A stretch of 64,000 nt of DNA from Exiguobacterium sp. Helios (GCF_014524545.1 NZ_CP053557.1:2978311-3042310), one strand, 5' to 3'. Shown: positions 54,379-63,806, numbered from the stretch's first letter. The notes: generated by a model not told the origin, from the sequence alone. Made by a program: numbers and translations.

Positions 54379-56280
54379 ATGATTCTCTTACAAGTAAACC
54401 AACTCTCAAAATCATTCGGCGTAGAGCCGATTTTAGACAATATTAAACTCGAAGTACAGGAACGGGACCGGATTGCCCTCGTCGGACGAAACGGTGCCGG
54501 AAAATCGACACTTTTAAAAATCATCGCCGGGGAGCTGTCACATGACTCGGGGGAGATCATGAAAAGCAAGGAAGTCCGGATTGGTTATCTCGCGCAGGAC
54601 AGCGGACTCGAGTCGAACGAATCGATTTGGAACGAGATGCTGACCGTCTTTGAGCATCTGCAGGATCAGGAACGGGCGCTTCGTCGGATGGAAATCGAAA
54701 TGGGCATGGAGCACATTTTAAATGATCCGACTGCCTATGACCGTCTCCTGAAAACGTACGATCAAGCGCAACACGACTTCTCGGAAGCCGGCGGCTATCA
54801 GTTCGAAGCCAACATCCGCTCTGTCTTACACGGGATGCGTTTTTATCCGGACGATTATTCCCGCCGGATTCAGACGCTTTCCGGTGGACAGCGGACCCGG
54901 CTTGCCCTGGCGAAGATGTTACTCCAGGCACCGGAACTGTTGATTCTCGATGAGCCGACCAATCACCTCGACATCGATACGTTGTCCTGGCTCGAAAGCT
55001 ACCTGTCCGGTTACCGTGGTGCTGTCCTGATCGTTTCCCATGACCGCTATTTCCTCGATCAAGTCGTCAACGTCGTCTATGAATTGTCCCGGAACGTGTC
55101 GCGGAAATTCACAGGCAACTATACGAAGTATCTCGAACAAAAAGCGGCACTGTACGAACAGGAAATGAAACAGTTCGAACAGCAGCAGGAAGACATCGCG
55201 AAGATGCAGGACTTCATCCAGCGTAACATCGCCCGTGCGACGACGACGAAACGGGCGCAAAGTGTCCGCAAGCGTCTCGAAAAAGTCGACCGGATCGACC
55301 GTCCGGACGGTGACGAACGCAGTACGGTTCTGTCATTCCCGATTGAAAAGCAGAGCGGCAATGATGTGCTGCAGGTCAATCAACTCGCTGTCGGCTACGA
55401 AGAAGCCGTCTCGAAAAACATTACGTTCCGGCTGCAACGTGCGGAATCACTGGCGCTTGTCGGACCAAACGGAATCGGCAAGTCGACGTTACTGAAAGTG
55501 CTTGTCGGCCGTCTGAAACCGCTGTTCGGTGACTATCGTTTCGGTACTGGCGTCTCGATTGGCTACTACGATCAGGAGCAGGCGGAACTGAACGACCGCA
55601 ATCGGGTCATTGATGAAATTTGGAACGAATGGCCGTTGATGCGCGAACAGGAAGTCCGGTCCGTTCTCGGGCAGTTCCTGTTCAGCGGCGATGATGTCTT
55701 CAAGCTCGTCCATGAATTGTCGGGCGGTGAACGCGGACGTCTGGCGCTCGCGAAGCTGAAGTTACGGAAAACGAATCTGCTTGTGCTGGATGAGCCGACG
55801 AACCACCTGGATCTTGATTCGAAAATGGTCCTCGAAAATGCACTTGTCGATTACGAAGGCACGTTACTGTTCGTCTCCCACGACCGTTACTTCATCGACC
55901 GCGTCGCGACACGTGTCATCGAGATGAGTACAGACGGCGTGACCGATTACCTCGGTGACTACTCGTATTATATGGAGAAAAAAGCCGAGAAGGAAGAAAT
56001 CGCCCGCCTCGAAGCAGAAGAAGCGAAAGCGATCAAAGTCGCTTCGACGAAGACGATTGATAAAGAGGCGCAAAAAGAAGCGCGCAAAAAGAAACAACAG
56101 CTGGAGAAGCTCGAACAAGAAATTGAACGGTTGGAGAACCGGTCGGTCGAAATCGAACAGTTGTTGTGCGAACCGGAAGTCTTTAATGATATTCCGAAAG
56201 CGACCGCCCTTTCGGCAGAACGCGATCAGATTGATGTCGACTTGCTTGATTTGATGGAACAGTGGGAGTCGTTCCACTGA
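54379..56280 (+). CDS. ydiF: ABC-F family ATPase (YdiF-like)
   Basis: A 633-residue ABC-F protein with two ATPase domains and no membrane part. First Walker A GRNGAGKS and signature LSGGQRTRLAL; second GPNGIGKS and LSGGERGRLAL; both Walker B stretches end LDEPTNHLD. The linker between them (about 230-320) and the C-terminal coiled coil rich in Glu/Lys are typical. ABC-F proteins act on ribosomes. The ATG at 54379 (MILLQVNQLSKSFG) has AAGGA nine bases upstream and matches family starts. Divergent from rex, as in Bacillus. Confidence 0.92.
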   Translation: MILLQVNQLSKSFGVEPILDNIKLEVQERDRIALVGRNGAGKSTLLKIIAGELSHDSGEIMKSKEVRIGYLAQDSGLESNESIWNEMLTVFEHLQDQERALRRMEIEMGMEHILNDPTAYDRLLKTYDQAQHDFSEAGGYQFEANIRSVLHGMRFYPDDYSRRIQTLSGGQRTRLALAKMLLQAPELLILDEPTNHLDIDTLSWLESYLSGYRGAVLIVSHDRYFLDQVVNVVYELSRNVSRKFTGNYTKYLEQKAALYEQEMKQFEQQQEDIAKMQDFIQRNIARATTTKRAQSVRKRLEKVDRIDRPDGDERSTVLSFPIEKQSGNDVLQVNQLAVGYEEAVSKNITFRLQRAESLALVGPNGIGKSTLLKVLVGRLKPLFGDYRFGTGVSIGYYDQEQAELNDRNRVIDEIWNEWPLMREQEVRSVLGQFLFSGDDVFKLVHELSGGERGRLALAKLKLRKTNLLVLDEPTNHLDLDSKMVLENALVDYEGTLLFVSHDRYFIDRVATRVIEMSTDGVTDYLGDYSYYMEKKAEKEEIARLEAEEAKAIKVASTKTIDKEAQKEARKKKQQLEKLEQEIERLENRSVEIEQLLCEPEVFNDIPKATALSAERDQIDVDLLDLMEQWESFH

Positions 56281-56672
56281 TGCGCTCGAAAAGTTATCTG
56301 ATCAATCTGATCCAAGGACTATTGTCCGGTGTCCTCTACTTCGTTCCGATGTATGCGGACTACGTCTCGGCTTTCATTCGTCCGGATGCGTTTAATGCCG
56401 TTTATCCGTTGTTTATCCTGATTTCCTGTATGATCGGTCTTGTCATTCAGACATGGAGCGGACTGTTCATCAGTTTATTATCCGGTCTGATCTGCACGTT
56501 GCTGACGATTCAGTCGTTCGTCGAACTGAATGATCCGATGATCATCATGTATTACGGTGCCGTCTCCCCATTAGCGGCCTTTTTAATCAGCTGTGTCGGG
56601 ATTTGGGCGCTCGCCGTCCTGTTTTATCTACTCGACGGTTTCCAGTACAGTAAACGCCATAACATGGAGTAA
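56280..56672 (+). CDS. Four-helix membrane protein of unknown function
   Basis: A 130-residue protein with four hydrophobic segments (LINLIQGLLSGVLYFVPMY, YPLFILISCMIGLVIQ, GLFISLLSGLICTLLTI, AAFLISCVGIWALAVLFYLL) and short polar ends. Its ATG overlaps the ABC-F stop by one base (TGATG) and GGGAG lies upstream, so it is made with the ABC-F protein. No family recognised. Confidence 0.65.
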   Translation: MRSKSYLINLIQGLLSGVLYFVPMYADYVSAFIRPDAFNAVYPLFILISCMIGLVIQTWSGLFISLLSGLICTLLTIQSFVELNDPMIIMYYGAVSPLAAFLISCVGIWALAVLFYLLDGFQYSKRHNME

Positions 56673-56680
56673 GCAACAAA

Positions 56681-56727
56681 AAATAGACGAGGGAAGCAGA
56701 CATCGAATCTGCTTCCCTCGTCTATTT
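56681..56727. terminator. Bidirectional terminator, 20-pair stem
   Basis: AAATAGACGAGGGAAGCAGA and its exact complement around a seven-base loop, between convergent genes. Confidence 0.95.
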
Positions 56728-56741
56728 GGCATGACTTTATC

Positions 56742-57335
56742 TTATTTCGTTGGACGGGTAATTGTGAAGATATCACCGATTTTCGCATAATCATTGCCGG
56801 CAAGACGGGCAATTGCTTTTAAACCGTCGGCATCAATCCGGAACGACTCCTCGAGTTCATCCGCGACATGATACCGGATGACTTCGCCGATTAATAAGTC
56901 AGCTGTTTCCAGTTCAATGTGTTGTGACAGTTTCAGCTCAAACCGGATTTTCGCTTCCGCGACCGCCGGGACATCAATCAAATCGCTGTCGATCAGCGTA
57001 AGATTCGTCCGGTTCAATTCACTTTCCCCGTAAGCAAGAGGTGCTGCCGTTTCATTGACGGCTTCGACAATCTCTTCACTGACGATATGGATAACGAACT
57101 CTTTATTCAACAAAATATTTTTAGCGGTGTCTTTTTCGCCCTGATCCGTCTTTTGGACGGCAATCAACAGTTGCGGCGGATGGCTCGAAGCGACGGTGAA
57201 GAAGGAAAACGGGGCGGCATTGACCGTTCCGTCCGCTCCTTTCGTCGTGACAAAGGCAATCGGTCTCGGGATGATACTCCCGATCAACAATTTATAGTTT
57301 TCTTTTGGACTGAGTGACTGTGCATCAAACTTCAT
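56742..57335 (-). CDS. Flavin reductase-like, FMN-binding protein
   Basis: A 197-residue flavoprotein of the flavin reductase/RutF (DIM6/NTAB) superfamily: IIPRPIAFVTTKGADGTVNAAPFSFFTVASS and NKEFVIHIVSEEIVEAVNET. It likely reduces FMN or a small quinone or nitro compound. It lies 21 bases after the DoxX gene in the same operon, downstream of the palindrome cluster controlled by the YodB-like regulator. Confidence 0.85.
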   Translation of the reverse strand: MKFDAQSLSPKENYKLLIGSIIPRPIAFVTTKGADGTVNAAPFSFFTVASSHPPQLLIAVQKTDQGEKDTAKNILLNKEFVIHIVSEEIVEAVNETAAPLAYGESELNRTNLTLIDSDLIDVPAVAEAKIRFELKLSQHIELETADLLIGEVIRYHVADELEESFRIDADGLKAIARLAGNDYAKIGDIFTITRPTK

Positions 57336-57356
57336 CTTTTTACCCGCTTTCTCTGA

Positions 57357-57755
57357 TCACCCGAGCATGGCTGCGAGTGAATAGTCTCCGGCACCAATCA
57401 AGGCGACGCCAAGGGCGATGACGATCAGTGCCATGTTATATTCGTACCCGTTCTGTGTCACCCAGTAACCATTTTGCCCGTGCACCTTGATGATTGCAAC
57501 GAGCATCGACCCGATAATCAGTGCTGCCGCGAACCATAAGAACAATCCACCGGCAAATAGTAAACCACCAATCAGTTCTGCCAGTCCTGCCGTAAGCGCA
57601 AGCATTTTACCCGGTTTCATCCCGATCGATTCGAACCAGCCGCCCGTCCCTGCAATCCCGTGCCCGCCGAACCAGCCAAACAATTTTTGTGTCCCGTGTG
57701 CTGCAAATGTTAATCCAATCACCAATCGAATAAGAAATAATCCTAAATCCATCAT
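57357..57755 (-). CDS. DoxX family membrane protein
   Basis: A 132-residue protein with four helices, the DoxX pattern FLIRLVIGLTFAAHGTQKLFGWFGGHG, and ALTAGLAELIGGLLFAGG. DoxX proteins are linked to thiol and quinone stress. The ATG at 57755 is favoured by AAAAGGAG 11 bases upstream; a TTG nine bases earlier is too close. It heads the operon with the flavin reductase. Confidence 0.85.
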   Translation of the reverse strand: MMDLGLFLIRLVIGLTFAAHGTQKLFGWFGGHGIAGTGGWFESIGMKPGKMLALTAGLAELIGGLLFAGGLFLWFAAALIIGSMLVAIIKVHGQNGYWVTQNGYEYNMALIVIALGVALIGAGDYSLAAMLG

Positions 57756-57790
57756 CTTGATCAAAACTCCTTTTACTTAATGTTTTTTAA

Positions 57791-57878
57791 TTACTTTTAG
57801 TAACCTAAATACGACTATAAACTAACACTTACTAAAAGTAAACAGATTTGTTTTTGTTTATTTTATTACTTTAAGTAA
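57791..57878. promoter_or_regulatory. Three palindromes TTACT-N3-AGTAA in the DoxX/HxlR divergent region
   Basis: TTACTTTTAGTAA (57791-57803), TTACTAAAAGTAA (57829-57841) and TTACTTTAAGTAA (57866-57878). The middle one overlaps the -35 of the DoxX promoter (TTTACT-17-TATAGT, minus strand), the left one lies after its start. Probable operators of the HxlR/YodB-like regulator. Confidence 0.75.
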
Positions 57879-57938
57879 AATAATTCGTAATTTTGAATCA
57901 GAGTGGGTATACTAAGACTATAGAAAGGATGAGTGCTG

Positions 57939-58259
57939 ATGGAAGAAACATTGATTCCGACTGCCCTTTGTCCGAAAGTCGAACATGCCTTTGAAATTTT
58001 GGGCAAGAAGTGGACGGGCTTGATTTTACGTCATCTCATGACGAAGACCTGTCGTTTCAACGAAATTCAAGATGCGATTCCAGAGTTATCTGGTCGTATG
58101 CTGACGGAGCGCATGAAGGAACTTGAGGCGGAAGGTATTGTCATCCGGACCGTCATTCCGGAACGTCCGATTAAAATTCAATACAGTTTGACTGACAAAG
58201 GTCGTCAGCTTGAACCTGTCATTCGTTCAATCGAAGAATGGGCCGAGCTCCAAGACTGA
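57939..58259 (+). CDS. HxlR family regulator, YodB/CatR-like quinone sensor
   Basis: A 106-residue HxlR winged helix (CPKVEHAFEILGKKWTGLILRHLM, SGRMLTERMKELEAEGIVIR). A Cys near the N-terminus within CPKVE sits where B. subtilis YodB has its quinone- and diamide-reactive Cys6 in CPKME. It likely represses the divergent DoxX-flavin reductase operon and itself through the three palindromes. The ATG at 57939 has AAAGGATG at good spacing. Confidence 0.85.
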   Translation: MEETLIPTALCPKVEHAFEILGKKWTGLILRHLMTKTCRFNEIQDAIPELSGRMLTERMKELEAEGIVIRTVIPERPIKIQYSLTDKGRQLEPVIRSIEEWAELQD

Positions 58260-58263
58260 CATG

Positions 58264-58293
58264 AAAAGTCTCTCCATTTGGGAGAGGCTTTTA
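58264..58293 (+). terminator. Terminator of the HxlR gene
   Basis: AAAAG.CTCTCC and GGAGAG.CTTTT around ATTTG. Confidence 0.75.
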
Positions 58294-58306
58294 TTTCCGT
58301 TTGTAT

Positions 58307-58321
58307 TGAGAACGATTATCA
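58307..58321 (+). promoter_or_regulatory. Fur-like box of the flavodoxin gene
   Basis: TGAGAACGATTATCA matches the Fur 7-1-7 pattern at 12 of 14 fixed positions. It lies 44 bases before the flavodoxin start. Confidence 0.7.
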
Positions 58322-58364
58322 ATTAAACTAAAGATGTTCATGTTTTGGAGAAAGGATGATTCAG

Positions 58365-58820
58365 ATGAACATCATGATTGGTTTTGTCAGCATGTCCGGC
58401 AATACAGAAGATATCGTGCACCTTTTGCGGGCGGAACTCGAACGCAAGGGCTGTACGGTTCATATACAAGAGCTTGATCAGTTATATCCATCTGACTTCT
58501 CTCAGTATGATGCCGTGCTACTCGGCTCGTATACATGGGGAGACGGTGATTTGCCATACGAAGCTGAAGATTTCGTCGACGAGTTGGGGGAAAGTACGTT
58601 AAACGACTTAGCCGCTGCTGCCTTTGGCTCCGGCGACTTGGATTATCCTAAATACTGTGCAGCCGTCGATACATTGGAACAGACGCTTGCATCTGCCGGC
58701 GCGACGATCGTCGTCCCTGGGCTGAAGATTGAGTTTGATCCCGATACACCCGAGAAACAAGCCGCCTGTCGTACGTTCGCGAATGAATTTTTTGTCCGGG
58801 CACAACGGCTTCACGCTTAA
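58365..58820 (+). CDS. Flavodoxin
   Basis: A 151-residue short-chain flavodoxin: FMN phosphate loop SMSGNTEDI, the 50s loop LLGSYTWGDGDLPYE, and the 90s loop FGSGDLDYPKYCAA. It carries single electrons in place of ferredoxin when iron is scarce, which fits the Fur-like box upstream; B. subtilis ykuN/ykuP are also Fur-controlled. The ATG at 58365 has AAAGGA eight bases upstream. A natural partner is the FNR at 40488. Confidence 0.93.
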   Translation: MNIMIGFVSMSGNTEDIVHLLRAELERKGCTVHIQELDQLYPSDFSQYDAVLLGSYTWGDGDLPYEAEDFVDELGESTLNDLAAAAFGSGDLDYPKYCAAVDTLEQTLASAGATIVVPGLKIEFDPDTPEKQAACRTFANEFFVRAQRLHA

Positions 58821-58824
58821 CCGG

Positions 58825-58860
58825 AAAGAACCTCGACTTCAGCCAAGGTTCTTTTTTGTT
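58825..58860. terminator. Bidirectional terminator between flavodoxin and TVP38 genes
   Basis: AAAGAACCT and AGGTTCTTT with T runs, extending into the 3' end of the opposite gene. Confidence 0.75.
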
Positions 58861-59492
58861 TTCCAGCGTTTTTGGAGATACCAAGGAACAATCGTCAACA
58901 CAAGAAAGACGACAATCGCACCGATGATGAGTTGCGGATCCTTCGAGACGATGCTGCTGCCTAAAAAGTTATAGGCAAATGTCCCGGGGATGATTCCGAG
59001 CAACGTCGCGAGGAAAAAGGACAGCAACCGGACTTTCGATAGTCCGGCGGCATAGCTGATCAAATCGAAGTTGAAGATTGGCAACAGACGGAAGATCAAC
59101 ACATAGATGAATCCATTCTTTTCGAGCTGTTGCTGAATCTGTTCGATTTTTCCCGCCTGTTCCTTTTTCTTAATCAGTCTGTTTCCAAGCTTTTGCGCGA
59201 CTAAAAAAGCAACGATAGCACCGAGAGTCGCTCCGATGACCGTGTACAGCGTCCCGAGCCAGGCACCAAACGCAAGACCACCTGTGATTGACAGGATGGA
59301 TGCCGGAAAGAAAATCAGCGGACGAACCGTATAAAGCAAGATATACAGAATCGGCGCCCACATCCCGAATGATAAAATCCAGTCCTTGATGTCGGTTGGA
59401 CTGAGGTTGAGATAGGAACGGCTGAACCAGATCAGTCCGCCTATTAAAAAAACAAGCACTAGAATCCTGATGATTTGCTGCTTACGTGTCAT
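58839..59492 (-). CDS. TVP38/TMEM64 family (DedA-like) membrane protein
   Basis: A 217-residue membrane protein with five to six helices and the SNARE-associated (VTT) domain, seen in RPLIFFPASILSITGGLAFGAWLGTLYTVIGATLGAIVAFLVA and FRLLPIFNFDLISYAAGLS. This superfamily contains lipid scramblases and flippases. CAGGAG fits the ATG at 59492. It is monocistronic; its terminator overlaps the gene end. Confidence 0.88.
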   Translation of the reverse strand: MTRKQQIIRILVLVFLIGGLIWFSRSYLNLSPTDIKDWILSFGMWAPILYILLYTVRPLIFFPASILSITGGLAFGAWLGTLYTVIGATLGAIVAFLVAQKLGNRLIKKKEQAGKIEQIQQQLEKNGFIYVLIFRLLPIFNFDLISYAAGLSKVRLLSFFLATLLGIIPGTFAYNFLGSSIVSKDPQLIIGAIVVFLVLTIVPWYLQKRWKTKKNLG

Positions 59493-59650
59493 GACATATC
59501 TCCTGTCTTTTGCGATGAACTGTCCTTCTTTATCCAATTCCCGATTTCGACACGTCTTACGCGTTTCACCATTTTTGGAATGTGCGTTTCAGCTGAGACT
59601 GTTTTCGGGAACTAGATACAGATAACGTGTAACTCAGAAAGGTGATTAAC

Positions 59651-60316
59651 ATGACACAACCGATTAAAGCACTGGTCTTTGATGTCTACGGTACATTGTT
59701 TGATGTCCACTCCGTCAAAGTCAAAGCAGAGGAACTCTACCCGGAGCACGGCGAAGCCATCAGCCAGGCCTGGCGTCAAAAACAGCTGGAATATTCCTTC
59801 TTACGTCAGTTGAACGGCCAGTACGTCCCGTTCAGCCAAGTGACGCGTGATGCACTCCGTTATGCCTTACTGCAACTGAAGCTACACGTCACGGAAGAAA
59901 ACATTGCCGCCTTGATGGAAGTCTATTTAAAGCTCGATCATTATCCGGAAGTCGATTCCGTCTTAGAGCAGATGAGTGATAAACAACTGGCTGTCTTCTC
60001 AAACGGTTCCCACGATATGCTTGATCCATTGATTGAACAGTCTGGTCTCTCCGGACGGTTTAATCACATCATCAGTGTGGATGACATTAAACAGTATAAG
60101 CCGACACCGGCTTCTTACATGCATGCGCTCAATACGTTAGGTCTCAAACGGGAAGAAATCCTGTTCATGTCGTCGAACGGCTGGGACATTACTGGCGCTA
60201 AAAGTTTTGGTTTTCGGACAGCCTGGATCAACCGGTCGGGTCTGCCCGTCGAAGAATTGAATCTTGATCCGGACAGTATTTATGATGATCTAACCGGCTT
60301 GCTGGAATGGAAATGA
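59651..60316 (+). CDS. HAD superfamily hydrolase, (S)-2-haloacid dehalogenase type
   Basis: A 221-residue type II haloacid dehalogenase-like protein: nucleophile Asp in VFDVYGTLFDV, motif II Ser/Asn in AVFSNGSHDML, Lys in YKPTPASY, and the C-terminal MSSNGWDITGAKSFGF. The W-x-x-x-x-x-x-F type cap residues are consistent with 2-haloalkanoic dehalogenases, but the real substrate may be a phosphate ester. AGAAAGG precedes the ATG at 59651. Confidence 0.88.
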   Translation: MTQPIKALVFDVYGTLFDVHSVKVKAEELYPEHGEAISQAWRQKQLEYSFLRQLNGQYVPFSQVTRDALRYALLQLKLHVTEENIAALMEVYLKLDHYPEVDSVLEQMSDKQLAVFSNGSHDMLDPLIEQSGLSGRFNHIISVDDIKQYKPTPASYMHALNTLGLKREEILFMSSNGWDITGAKSFGFRTAWINRSGLPVEELNLDPDSIYDDLTGLLEWK

Positions 60317-60357
60317 AAAAAGCGATGTTTACCTAGACCCAGGTGAACATCGCTTTT
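60317..60357. terminator. Bidirectional terminator after the HAD gene
   Basis: AAAAGCGATGTT.ACCT and AGGT.AACATCGCTTTT around AGACCC. Confidence 0.92.
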
Positions 60358-60360
60358 CAT

Positions 60361-60930
60361 TTAATAATTAGACAGACGTGAGTAGCCTTTTTTGAAGAGA
60401 TCAAGCTTCAGTCCACCGTCTTTTTCGATAAAGAACAGGTATTCTTTTTGGTCGGTATCTTTATAGAACACTTTATACAACGTCAACGTCCGTTTTTTAT
60501 TGTTTTCATTGGCAACGACCTGGTGTTTTGAGATGACTTCCGCCTGAACCTGCTGTCCATCGAGACGATCAATCATCGGTTGGAATGATTTTTTCTCCTG
60601 TCCGGTTGCCGGTTTTCCCGGTGCAATCATAAAGAAGTCATCACTCGCTTTGTTCGTCAAACCATACTTCCGGTCGACAATCACAACATTCTTCAGCTCG
60701 CCATCGACGGTTTGATCAAAGGCGTACAGTTTTTCAATCCGTGTCTTTTCACCTTCCGCACGACCGATTTCATACAACGGCTTTTGCTTCGTATTCGTCT
60801 CGACCGCCTTTTTATCAGGGACAAGCTCTTCTTTATAGGCGATTTGATAAGCATTGACGATTTCACGAATCTGTAAGCCGATTGCGACAATGACAAGTAC
60901 ACCTAATAACACGATGATGACTTTTTTCAT
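60361..60930 (-). CDS. Uncharacterised membrane-anchored protein
   Basis: A 189-residue protein with an N-terminal membrane anchor (VIIVLLGVLVIVAIGL) and a charged extracytoplasmic domain of about 160 residues rich in Lys, containing the regular beta-type segment KKRTLTLYKVFYKDTDQKEYLFFIEKDGG. I recognise no family. It is downstream of tsaD by about 30 bases on the same strand and may be cotranscribed. Confidence 0.65.
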   Translation of the reverse strand: MKKVIIVLLGVLVIVAIGLQIREIVNAYQIAYKEELVPDKKAVETNTKQKPLYEIGRAEGEKTRIEKLYAFDQTVDGELKNVVIVDRKYGLTNKASDDFFMIAPGKPATGQEKKSFQPMIDRLDGQQVQAEVISKHQVVANENNKKRTLTLYKVFYKDTDQKEYLFFIEKDGGLKLDLFKKGYSRLSNY

Positions 60931-60960
60931 TCCATTTTTCCCCCATGTCTTTCGAATTCC

Positions 60961-61968
60961 TTACTTTAAATCTAGCCCAGGTTCGGCATTCATGGCAAGT
61001 GTCGATTGGCGGCCTGCCCGGTAAGGGTGAATCGCTGCCGCTCCAATCATCGCGGCATTATCACCGCATAAGTGCATCGGCGGAATGACCAACTCGATGC
61101 CTTCACGTGCACAGGCTTCCGTCAATCCTGCCCGCAGTCCGCGGTTGGCGGCGACGCCACCCGCAACAAGCAACTGTTTGCCGCCCTTTTCCTTAACGGC
61201 ACGGATCGCTTTCGTAACAAGCACTTCGACGACGCTCGCCTGAAAACTGGCAGCCAAGTCTTCCGGAATGATTACTTCGCCGCGTTGTTCGGCGTTATGA
61301 ACCGCATTGATGACAGAAGATTTGAGTCCGCTGAAGCTGAAGTCATACGACTCTTTCTCGAGCCAAATCCGCGGGAAATGGAATGTGTCCTGACCGGTTT
61401 GCGCCAGTTGATCAATCCGGGGACCGCCGGGATAAGGAAGTTTTAACGTCCGTGCTACTTTATCATAGGCTTCTCCCGCCGCATCATCCCGGGTTTCACC
61501 GATGACTTCATACACGCCATCTTCCGGCATGTAAATCAATTCTGTATGTCCACCGGATGCAATCAAGCAGACGAGAGGAAAGTGGAGCTCTTGTTCCAAA
61601 CGGTTGGCATAGATGTGACCGGCGATGTGATGGACACCGAGAAGCGGCTTACTGTGTGCGAATGCCAACGCTTTTGCTGCACTGACACCGACGAGTAATG
61701 CACCGACAAGACCGGGTCCTTCCGTAACGGCAATCGCATCGATGTCATCCATCGTGACACCGGCTTCCGTTAACGCATCGTCAATGACATACGTGATGCG
61801 TTCCACATGATGACGGGATGCGACTTCCGGGACAACTCCTCCAAAACGTTTATGGCTTTCAATTTGGGAAGATACGACATTCGATAAGACGTCTGTTCCT
61901 CCGCGGACGACAGCCGCAGCTGTCTCATCACAACTTGATTCAATGGCTAATATCAACGGCTGTGTCAT
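60961..61968 (-). CDS. tsaD: tRNA N6-adenosine threonylcarbamoyltransferase TsaD
   Basis: A 335-residue TsaD (Gcp/YgjD): [16 protein letters not shown], the metal-binding HxxxH in [12 protein letters not shown], and [11 protein letters not shown]. With TsaB and TsaE it transfers threonylcarbamoyl to A37 of ANN-decoding tRNAs. The ATG at 61968 shares one base with the rimI stop (TGATG) and has AAGGAG upstream. Confidence 0.97.
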   Translation of the reverse strand: MTQPLILAIESSCDETAAAVVRGGTDVLSNVVSSQIESHKRFGGVVPEVASRHHVERITYVIDDALTEAGVTMDDIDAIAVTEGPGLVGALLVGVSAAKALAFAHSKPLLGVHHIAGHIYANRLEQELHFPLVCLIASGGHTELIYMPEDGVYEVIGETRDDAAGEAYDKVARTLKLPYPGGPRIDQLAQTGQDTFHFPRIWLEKESYDFSFSGLKSSVINAVHNAEQRGEVIIPEDLAASFQASVVEVLVTKAIRAVKEKGGKQLLVAGGVAANRGLRAGLTEACAREGIELVIPPMHLCGDNAAMIGAAAIHPYRAGRQSTLAMNAEPGLDLK

Positions 61969-62423
61969 CACTCGTCTCCTTCCAGTTCCAGCCAATAGAT
62001 GGCTGCATCTTCATTATTATCTTGATAATACCGTTTTCTCGTTCCGGCATATAAAAAGCCCAGTTTCTCATACAGTGTCCGTGCCGGTGTATTCGATACA
62101 CGTACTTCAAGCGTCATCGCCCGTAATCCTAATTGTCTGGCTTGTTCAATTAACGCAACCAGCAATGTCTCACCGATTCCACGACCACGTGCCTTTTGTT
62201 TAACGGCGACGTTCGTGATATGGCCTTCATCAGCAATGTGCCATAGCCCTGCGAATCCAATGATTTCATCCGTCTCTGCGACCAGGTAATACGCATTCGG
62301 ATTTTGTGTCATCTCCGCAATGAATGATTCCAGTGTCCACGGTGTCGCAAAAGATTCGAGTTCCACAGCATGCACACCAGGTGCATCCATAACCGTCATT
62401 TTTCGAACGGAGACATTAGTCAT
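61968..62423 (-). CDS. rimI: Ribosomal protein S18 alanine N-acetyltransferase RimI
   Basis: A 151-residue GNAT: the acetyl-CoA loop [39 protein letters not shown] and the C-terminal [13 protein letters not shown] are typical for RimI, which acetylates the N-terminus of S18. The ATG at 62423 lies in an eight-base overlap with tsaB. The order tsaE-tsaB-rimI-tsaD is conserved in Bacillales. Confidence 0.93.
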   Translation of the reverse strand: MTNVSVRKMTVMDAPGVHAVELESFATPWTLESFIAEMTQNPNAYYLVAETDEIIGFAGLWHIADEGHITNVAVKQKARGRGIGETLLVALIEQARQLGLRAMTLEVRVSNTPARTLYEKLGFLYAGTRKRYYQDNNEDAAIYWLELEGDE

Positions 62424-63069
62424 GACGTTGTGCCTCAATCCATTTTGCTTCTGCTTCCGCGAGACGTAAGTAACGCGGCTCAAACGAATGGACTTCAACC
62501 GGTTCACGGGTAGCACCAAGCAACGCAAGGACACCCGCCCGCGGTGAACGGAAGGCCGGGCTCACGATCGTAAACGGTTCAAGTTCCGTTACGAACTTGT
62601 CTGTATCACCTGTCATCTTCGTATCTTCCGGCAGCGTTTTGACGAATTCAGCAACAACCGTATGCTGTTCTTCGCCTACCAATTGCCCCTCTTCATAGAA
62701 ACCGACGAATCCGGTTCCACGGCGCGCATGCTGAATCGCTATGATCCGTCCGGTTAACCCTGCTGAAGCTGCCATTAACTCAAGTGTCGAGACCGGCACT
62801 AAATCGATTCCTAGCGTATAAGCCAGTGTCTTAGCTGTAGTTGCCCCGATCCGGAGACCGGTATAAGAGCCGGGACCGTCGGCGATGACGATACGAGTTA
62901 AATCCTGCGGCGACCAGTTGACTTCCTGCATCATCCGTTCGAGCAGCGGCATCAGTTTTGTCGCATGGTTCAAAGACGTCACATAAGAGGCTTCTGCCAA
63001 AATCTGTTGTCCGTCCGACAACGCAACAGACAGTTGTTTCGTCGATGTATCAATCGCTACGATTTTCAT
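62416..63069 (-). CDS. tsaB: tRNA threonylcarbamoyladenosine biosynthesis protein TsaB
   Basis: A 217-residue TsaB (YeaZ): MKIVAIDTSTKQLSVAL, then IADGPGSYTGLRIGATTAKTLAY. It resembles TsaD but lacks the metal His pair and serves as its partner. It overlaps tsaE by four bases (ATGA). Confidence 0.96.
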   Translation of the reverse strand: MKIVAIDTSTKQLSVALSDGQQILAEASYVTSLNHATKLMPLLERMMQEVNWSPQDLTRIVIADGPGSYTGLRIGATTAKTLAYTLGIDLVPVSTLELMAASAGLTGRIIAIQHARRGTGFVGFYEEGQLVGEEQHTVVAEFVKTLPEDTKMTGDTDKFVTELEPFTIVSPAFRSPRAGVLALLGATREPVEVHSFEPRYLRLAEAEAKWIEAQRHD

Positions 63070-63512
63070 TGGTTTAACTCCTCACATAATTGGATGTACT
63101 GCTCACCGATCGGCTCCAAACGAAAACGGCGTGAATCATCACCTGTCCGTTCGATCGTAATCGCAAGACGTTCTGGCGGAAGGACGTCGGCAATCAATTC
63201 CGACCATTCGACGACCGCGACACCATCTCCATTTAAATACTCTTCAAGACCAATATCATCGCCGCCTTCGAGACGATAGACATCCATATGATAGAGCGGT
63301 AGTCGTCCGGCATAAACTTTCATGATTGTAAACGTGGGACTGTTGACGTTGCGTGTTACCCCAAGTCCTTTCGCGAACCCTTGTGTAAACGTCGTCTTTC
63401 CTGCTCCCAAGTCACCATCCAGTGTCACGACCATTCCTTTAAAGGCACGGTGGCCCAGTTCAACGGCAAGCGTCGTCGTTTGTTCAAGACTCGTCATTTC
63501 AAGTTCCATCAT
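63066..63512 (-). CDS. tsaE: tRNA threonylcarbamoyladenosine biosynthesis ATPase TsaE
   Basis: A 148-residue P-loop ATPase: Walker A GDLGAGKTTF, switch region NSPTFTIMKVY, HMDVYRLE and VVEWSE. It completes the TsaBDE complex. Starts at 63512 or the adjacent ATG at 63509 behind AAGGAGGAGGG; the exact start is unclear by one codon. First gene of the operon. Confidence 0.96.
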   Translation of the reverse strand: MMELEMTSLEQTTTLAVELGHRAFKGMVVTLDGDLGAGKTTFTQGFAKGLGVTRNVNSPTFTIMKVYAGRLPLYHMDVYRLEGGDDIGLEEYLNGDGVAVVEWSELIADVLPPERLAITIERTGDDSRRFRLEPIGEQYIQLCEELNQ

Positions 63513-63562
63513 CGATGTCCCTCCTCCTTTTCTCTTACTCCATTGTACCGAACAAAAAAGGC

Positions 63563-63594
63563 AAAAAAAAATACGAAACGCTGAACGTTTCGTA
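63563..63594 (-). terminator. Terminator of the initiator tRNA genes
   Basis: On the minus strand TACGAAACG and CGTTTCGTA around five bases, followed by nine T residues. Confidence 0.88.
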
Positions 63595-63619
63595 GTAAAG
63601 TTGAAGTTAAGTTTAAAAT

Positions 63620-63696
<77 letters not shown>

Positions 63697-63729
63697 ACGA
63701 TAAACGTTTCGGATTTGAATTATAAAAAT

Positions 63730-63806
<77 letters not shown>

